From: a virus
Virus record (IMG/VR): IMGVR_UViG_3300025131_004547
Span: 1-26,956 of that record
Strand: one strand, 5' to 3'
Length of the DNA stretch: 26,956 nucleotides
Under the pieces are notes generated by a model. That model ran no database searches and was not told the origin of the DNA. It saw only the letters and a list, made by a program, of their open reading frames with translations. Every line of letters begins with the position of its first letter. Within the stretch, counting starts at the first letter, position 1. This document shows positions 23,563 to 26,956 of this stretch, piece after piece. Made by a program: the position numbers and the translations under genes.

Positions 23563-24610
23563 GAGACTTCTCTGCCATTCTATTCAACCTATTAAAAGTA
23601 GTCATCAACCAACTGTTTAAGTTTGGTAAACCAGAATATAACTTATCTTCCATAAACATTTTTTGAAACTTAAACTTTATCATTCTCTGTATAGGACCAT
23701 TTACCTGTCTAACAATTTTTGTTTTTGTTGAAGCTGATATATTAACATTATGTAACTGCATCAACTTCTCGTTCAATAACACTTGCTCCCTATTATTATA
23801 TACATTTTTATATAATTTAAACTCGTCTTTTTTTTGTTCTGCTAATACCAACAAGTCTTTTACATTCGAATTTTCACTCTCCATTACAGAATCAAAATAC
23901 TTCTGTATTGTTTTGATACCAGCTCCCCGTATTCCTGGTATATTGTCTGATTTGTCACCATCTAATACTCTATATAATAGAAAATTGTTTGGTGCTATCT
24001 CATAATCTTTTAAGACGCCTTCGGGATTATATAACTTTTTTCTAACAGGATTCCATATAGAAATTCTTTCATTAACTAACTGTAAGAAATCTTTATCTGT
24101 AGACATTATAGTAATCTTACTTTCTGTTAGTACCTGTTTTGTTATATAAGCTATAACATCGTCAGCTTCTATGTTTTCAGTACTGAATATCGTAAGAGGA
24201 AGTAAACTTAAATATTCTACACACCTTTTGAGCTGTAGAATCATATTGTGTCGTTCATCTTTTTGTGAAGAAAACTGTTCGACACGGTTTACTCTATATG
24301 ATGTACGTTTTCTTTTCTTGTACTCAGGAAATAGTTTTCGGCGGCGGTGAGACCCACCCTTACCATCAAATACGATGATACAACGAGTGGGTCTTAACGT
24401 TTTTATGGAATAACCAACTGACTTAAGAAAACCAACTATTCCACCAACGTGAATTCCATCAGCGTTAGTAGTTGGTAAAACACTAAATACTCTTATAAAG
24501 GTATTCAGTCCATCTATTATCAGTACTTTATCATTAGGTTCACCGTTATCTACTTGACCGCCTTTTCTTTTTATCTCTTCGAGTATAGAAATATATCTAT
24601 CATTGGGCAT
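23555..24610 (-). CDS. 5'-3' exonuclease / flap endonuclease (RNase H-like, FEN family)
   Basis: This 351-residue nuclease removes RNA primers and flaps. Acidic motifs: D33 in LIIDGLNTFIRV, IVFDGKGGSHRRRKLF, NIEADDVIAYI and IMSTDKDFLQLV; then the helix-3-turn-helix DNA-binding segment LDGDKSDNIPGIRGAGIKTI. These are the two-metal FEN signatures of T4 RNase H and T5 exonuclease. The first 25 residues extend beyond the usual start. ATG 24610 shares one base with the RecA stop (TGATG), which decides the start. It stands with recombinase and SSB, as expected for replication-recombination work. Confidence 0.94.
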   Translation of the reverse strand: MPNDRYISILEEIKRKGGQVDNGEPNDKVLIIDGLNTFIRVFSVLPTTNADGIHVGGIVGFLKSVGYSIKTLRPTRCIIVFDGKGGSHRRRKLFPEYKKRKRTSYRVNRVEQFSSQKDERHNMILQLKRCVEYLSLLPLTIFSTENIEADDVIAYITKQVLTESKITIMSTDKDFLQLVNERISIWNPVRKKLYNPEGVLKDYEIAPNNFLLYRVLDGDKSDNIPGIRGAGIKTIQKYFDSVMESENSNVKDLLVLAEQKKDEFKLYKNVYNNREQVLLNEKLMQLHNVNISASTKTKIVRQVNGPIQRMIKFKFQKMFMEDKLYSGLPNLNSWLMTTFNRLNRMAEKSHG

Positions 24611-25707
24611 CAAACATCTTCTACTTCGTCAACTGTAACCGTTACATCATCTATTCCAAAGCTTTGGTCATATTTCAGAATAAGAGTGTCACATATCATA
24701 TCATAGATGTGATTCTTGAAATCTTTATCTGATAATTTTTCTGACCAATTCTTAGATTGGAATTTGATTTCTTCTCCAGTATGGTCATCCATAGTATACC
24801 AAGCACCACTATTTTTAACTAACTTGTGGTCTTTTAATACTCGTAACCAACTACCAGGGTCATCAATACCTGTTTCAAAATACAAATCAAAATCGGCATG
24901 TCTCATCGGAGGTCCTAATCTATTTTTGATTACTTGAGCTCTGATTTTCATACCAATTGTATTCTTACCAGTATCCTTGATTTGACCAAGATTTTTTAAC
25001 CTGATTCGAGTTGAAGCGTGAAATGGTAAGGCTTTGCCACCACTTGTAGTCCAGGGGTCACCGAACATCACACCAAGTTTTTGTCTTAACTGATTTGTAA
25101 AGACAAGAGCTATCTTCTCTCTACCAATCATCTGTGTGATTTTCCTCATAGCTTTTGATATAATGATAGCTTTAGCTGTTGCCCAACCTTCTTTATCAAA
25201 GTCACCTTCCAACTCTACCTTAGTTGTAGCTCCAGCTAATGAATCTACAAGTATAGCTACTAGTCTATCCTTATCCGACTCACGTACTTTAGCTACTATC
25301 TCCTCTATAGCTGAAAAAACATCCTCTACTGTCTCCAAATGAAGATAGAGCATGTTGTTTACATCAATACCAATAGCTGCTAAAAACTCAGTACTTACAG
25401 AAGTTTCTGTATCTATGTATACTGCTACCCCACCCTGTCTTTGTGTCTCTGCCAGGATATGAGCACCAAGTAATGATTTACCACTCGATTCTAAGCCATT
25501 AATTTCAGTGATTCTACCCACGGCTATTCCACCGTGCGCTTTATTTGAAATAGCTAAGTCCAACATTGTTGAACCTGTGGACACAAACTCCTTTATATCG
25601 GTAGGTGTTATATCCGTACCATCAAGAAAGTAAGCTACTTTTGATTCGCTAAACTGTTTATTTAGATTGTCAGCTAATATACTAGCTAACTCATCTCGTG
25701 AAGTCAT
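24610..25707 (-). CDS. recA: RecA-type recombinase (functional counterpart of T4 UvsX)
   Basis: This 365-residue strand-exchange ATPase has Walker A GLESSGKS (residues 71-78; RecA usually GPESSGKT), VAVYIDTETSVSTEF, Walker B LVAILVDSLAG, and an L2 region FTNQLRQKLGVMFGDPWTTS then GGKALPFHASTRIRL, which is close to bacterial RecA rather than to T4 UvsX. The C-terminus is acidic (DDVTVTVDEVEDV), as in RecA. ATG 25707 lies 8 nt after the SSB stop, and the AGG ribosome site overlaps that stop. It would pair single-stranded ends and start recombination-dependent replication. Confidence 0.95.
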   Translation of the reverse strand: MTSRDELASILADNLNKQFSESKVAYFLDGTDITPTDIKEFVSTGSTMLDLAISNKAHGGIAVGRITEINGLESSGKSLLGAHILAETQRQGGVAVYIDTETSVSTEFLAAIGIDVNNMLYLHLETVEDVFSAIEEIVAKVRESDKDRLVAILVDSLAGATTKVELEGDFDKEGWATAKAIIISKAMRKITQMIGREKIALVFTNQLRQKLGVMFGDPWTTSGGKALPFHASTRIRLKNLGQIKDTGKNTIGMKIRAQVIKNRLGPPMRHADFDLYFETGIDDPGSWLRVLKDHKLVKNSGAWYTMDDHTGEEIKFQSKNWSEKLSDKDFKNHIYDMICDTLILKYDQSFGIDDVTVTVDEVEDV

Positions 25708-25715
25708 TTTCAGAC

Positions 25716-26468
25716 CTACTTATTGAATAGTTCGTCGAATGCAGCTGATGCGTCAGATACTACATTTTCAGTAACAGTAGATGATTCTTCTACTCCTTCA
25801 CTTCCTTCTGTATTTTCGTCTGACGGATTTAACCAATCATTTAATATCTCTGTCAACTCATCATAAGTTTTTTCTTGATATATCTCACGAATATCCATCT
25901 GTTTATCCAAGAGATTTTCTAACAAAGAAGAATCGTCTGTGAGAGGTGTTTGATTAGGTTTTACACGAATAGTGGTCTTAGGAAATGAAGCACCAGTTTC
26001 TTCAGCTGTCTTGAACTCTACAGAAACATCCCTACCATTTACAGGGTCAGTAATGTCACCATAATCAGGGTCAGCTATAATAGAAAGTAGTTCTTGATAA
26101 ACCATCTTACCAAATCCCCAAAACTTAACTCCTTCACTTTCTTCACCACGAACTACTACTGGAGTAAAGGTTCTCATCTTAGCTTCAAGTTTCTTACCAA
26201 GTCGGTAATCTTCTTTATTACCACCTGTCTTTAACTTATCAGCAAACTCCTCAATCGGGTCTGGGCGACCAAAACTGACTGGGGATAAATGAGACCTATC
26301 TCCTAAATCGTAATGAAAGTACAACTCAATAAACGGATTATCTTTGTTGTGCTTATACGGTAAAATCCTCAGCTGAGTTCTACCAGGTGAGGGTTTCCAA
26401 AGATTTGAAGTCCGTGTGTTTGTTGTTTGTAGTTGTGTGAGTTTCTTGCGAATTGCGTCTAGATCCAT
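25716..26468 (-). CDS. 32: Single-stranded DNA-binding protein, T4 gp32-like, without zinc cysteines
   Basis: This 250-residue protein coats single-stranded DNA and recruits replication proteins. Parts: a basic N-terminal piece (MDLDAIRKKLTQLQ) for cooperativity, an OB core with RTQLRILPYKHNKDNPFIEL and YFHYDLG, then KFWGFGKMVYQELLSII, and an acidic C-terminal tail from about residue 215 (SDENTEGSEGVEESS to FDELFNK). Where gp32 relatives have a zinc subdomain, the sequence reads LSPVSFGRPDPIEEF (about 61-75): Ser, Asp and Glu stand where Cys would be, and the whole protein has no Cys. ATG 26468 has AAGGAG at 7 nt (26476-26481). It heads the recombination genes. Confidence 0.88.
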   Translation of the reverse strand: MDLDAIRKKLTQLQTTNTRTSNLWKPSPGRTQLRILPYKHNKDNPFIELYFHYDLGDRSHLSPVSFGRPDPIEEFADKLKTGGNKEDYRLGKKLEAKMRTFTPVVVRGEESEGVKFWGFGKMVYQELLSIIADPDYGDITDPVNGRDVSVEFKTAEETGASFPKTTIRVKPNQTPLTDDSSLLENLLDKQMDIREIYQEKTYDELTEILNDWLNPSDENTEGSEGVEESSTVTENVVSDASAAFDELFNK

Positions 26469-26509
26469 TTTGTATCTCCTTATTATTATTTATTAATTTA
26501 CAATTCATA

Positions 26510-26580
26510 GTTGTTATTAAAACAACCTTCATCAATAATATATATTATTGAACTTCCGAAAAATACAATTTATTTTTCGG
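26510..26580 (-). promoter_or_regulatory. Three successive inverted repeats in the leader of the SSB gene
   Basis: Minus-strand order: (1) 26580-26556, perfect 10-bp stem CCGAAAAATA/TATTTTTCGG with a 5-nt loop, starting at the end of the upstream gene; (2) 26551-26532, a perfect 20-bp palindrome centred on ATAT; (3) 26526-26510, a 6-bp stem GTTGTT/AACAAC with loop TTAAT. They are followed by an unstructured A/T-rich stretch to the AAGGAG site. Element 1 could be a terminator or mRNA-end hairpin, though no T-run follows. Element 2 suits a dimeric repressor or stem-loop. Element 3 plus the A/T stretch recalls the layout of T4 gene 32 autoregulation. Confidence 0.55.
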
Positions 26581-26956
26581 TATTATCCCAAGTTTTTACA
26601 TCTACTATAGTATAAATTCTTGTCCTTATTTTATTGAGGCCTTCTTCATTTGTCAGTAGTAAACTATTTTGATAACTTTCCCAAGGTATTGGAAAACTCT
26701 TATCTAACTTACCATTATTCAATTCTCTAATAGTTTCATTCAATGCATTGATTGTATATAAAGTATTTGTCTGTTTCTTTCTGTGGAGTGATATAGTGTC
26801 AGGTACTCCTTCTATAAAATTTTCATCGTACTCTACATTGTAAGTACAAATTAATTGGTGATGGTCATCTTCATTTTGAAACACATAAATTTTATCAAAA
26901 ACAATTTCATTACATTCTATGATTAATTTTACAGTATCATAGAATCTGTTTCTACG
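26570..26956 (-). CDS. Conserved hypothetical phage protein, 5' end outside the window
   Basis: The frame is open from the window edge at 26956 to TAA 26570-26572, giving 128 residues or more. A GTG at 26884 is possible as a start, but the codons upstream (RRNRFYDTVKLIIECNEIVF, then DKIYVF) read as good protein, so the true start is probably beyond the edge. Later parts include QLICTYNVEYDENFIEGVPD, TISLHRKKQTNTLYTINALN and PIPWESYQNSLLLTNEEGLN, and the protein seems a compact alpha/beta domain. No family is recognised. It ends where a 10-bp hairpin begins, so it may belong to a separate transcript from the SSB gene. Confidence 0.75.
   Translation of the reverse strand, partial: RRNRFYDTVKLIIECNEIVFDKIYVFQNEDDHHQLICTYNVEYDENFIEGVPDTISLHRKKQTNTLYTINALNETIRELNNGKLDKSFPIPWESYQNSLLLTNEEGLNKIRTRIYTIVDVKTWDNTEK

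Overview
This window looks like a piece of a large, AT-rich, tailed-phage genome of the T4-like (myovirus) kind. Every supported gene lies on the minus strand, so transcription runs from right to left. Genes are packed end to end, with many 1-nt (TAATG or TGATG), 4-nt (ATGA) and 7-13-nt overlaps. No plus-strand gene, tRNA, rRNA, CRISPR array, insertion sequence or integrase was found. A marine host (cyanobacterium, SAR11-type or similar) is a guess from resemblance to marine T4-like phages; nothing in the window proves it. No virion structural gene is present.

Right part (26956 to about 13463): a near-complete T4-style replisome and recombination module. In order of transcription it holds a conserved hypothetical protein (cut by the window edge), a gp32-like single-strand binding protein, a RecA-type recombinase, a 5'-3' exonuclease/flap nuclease, a 59-residue basic protein, a DnaB/gp41-type helicase, a class II (B12-dependent) ribonucleotide reductase, family B DNA polymerase (gp43-like), sliding clamp (gp45-like), a solitary DNA methyltransferase, the large clamp-loader subunit (gp44-like), two small proteins and the small clamp-loader subunit (gp62-like). 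Primase and helicase loader are not seen here.

Middle part (about 13475 to 10882): accessory nucleic-acid genes. These are an Nmad1/DUF1599-like protein, a tiny reading frame interrupted by an in-frame stop, a PD-(D/E)XK nuclease with the four cysteines expected of an Fe-S (Cas4/AddB-like) nuclease, an unknown protein, a SLOG-fold protein, a small possibly DNA-binding protein and a 50-residue charged protein.

Left part (10859 to 1): a glycan island. Two GT4-type glycosyltransferases, two small cysteine-rich proteins, one unknown protein, a GT2 glycosyltransferase, a small unknown and an exostosin-like glycosyltransferase are followed by sugar-building genes: an RmlB-like dehydratase, a fusion of an SpsF-like nucleotidyltransferase with a DegT-type aminotransferase, an SDR oxidoreductase, a short NeuB-like synthase and a SAM methyltransferase cut by the window edge. 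The sugar genes resemble in content the Bacillus sps (spore coat polysaccharide) operon and nonulosonic acid pathways, which suggests that the phage makes or remodels an acidic or amino sugar and attaches it to a phage or host surface, or less likely to its DNA.

The observations I consider most worth following are the sugar cassette with its fusion enzyme, the in-frame stop at 13000-13002, the 92-nt two-frame overlap in front of gp62, the cysteine-free gp32 homologue with a structured leader, and the methyltransferase placed between clamp and clamp loader.
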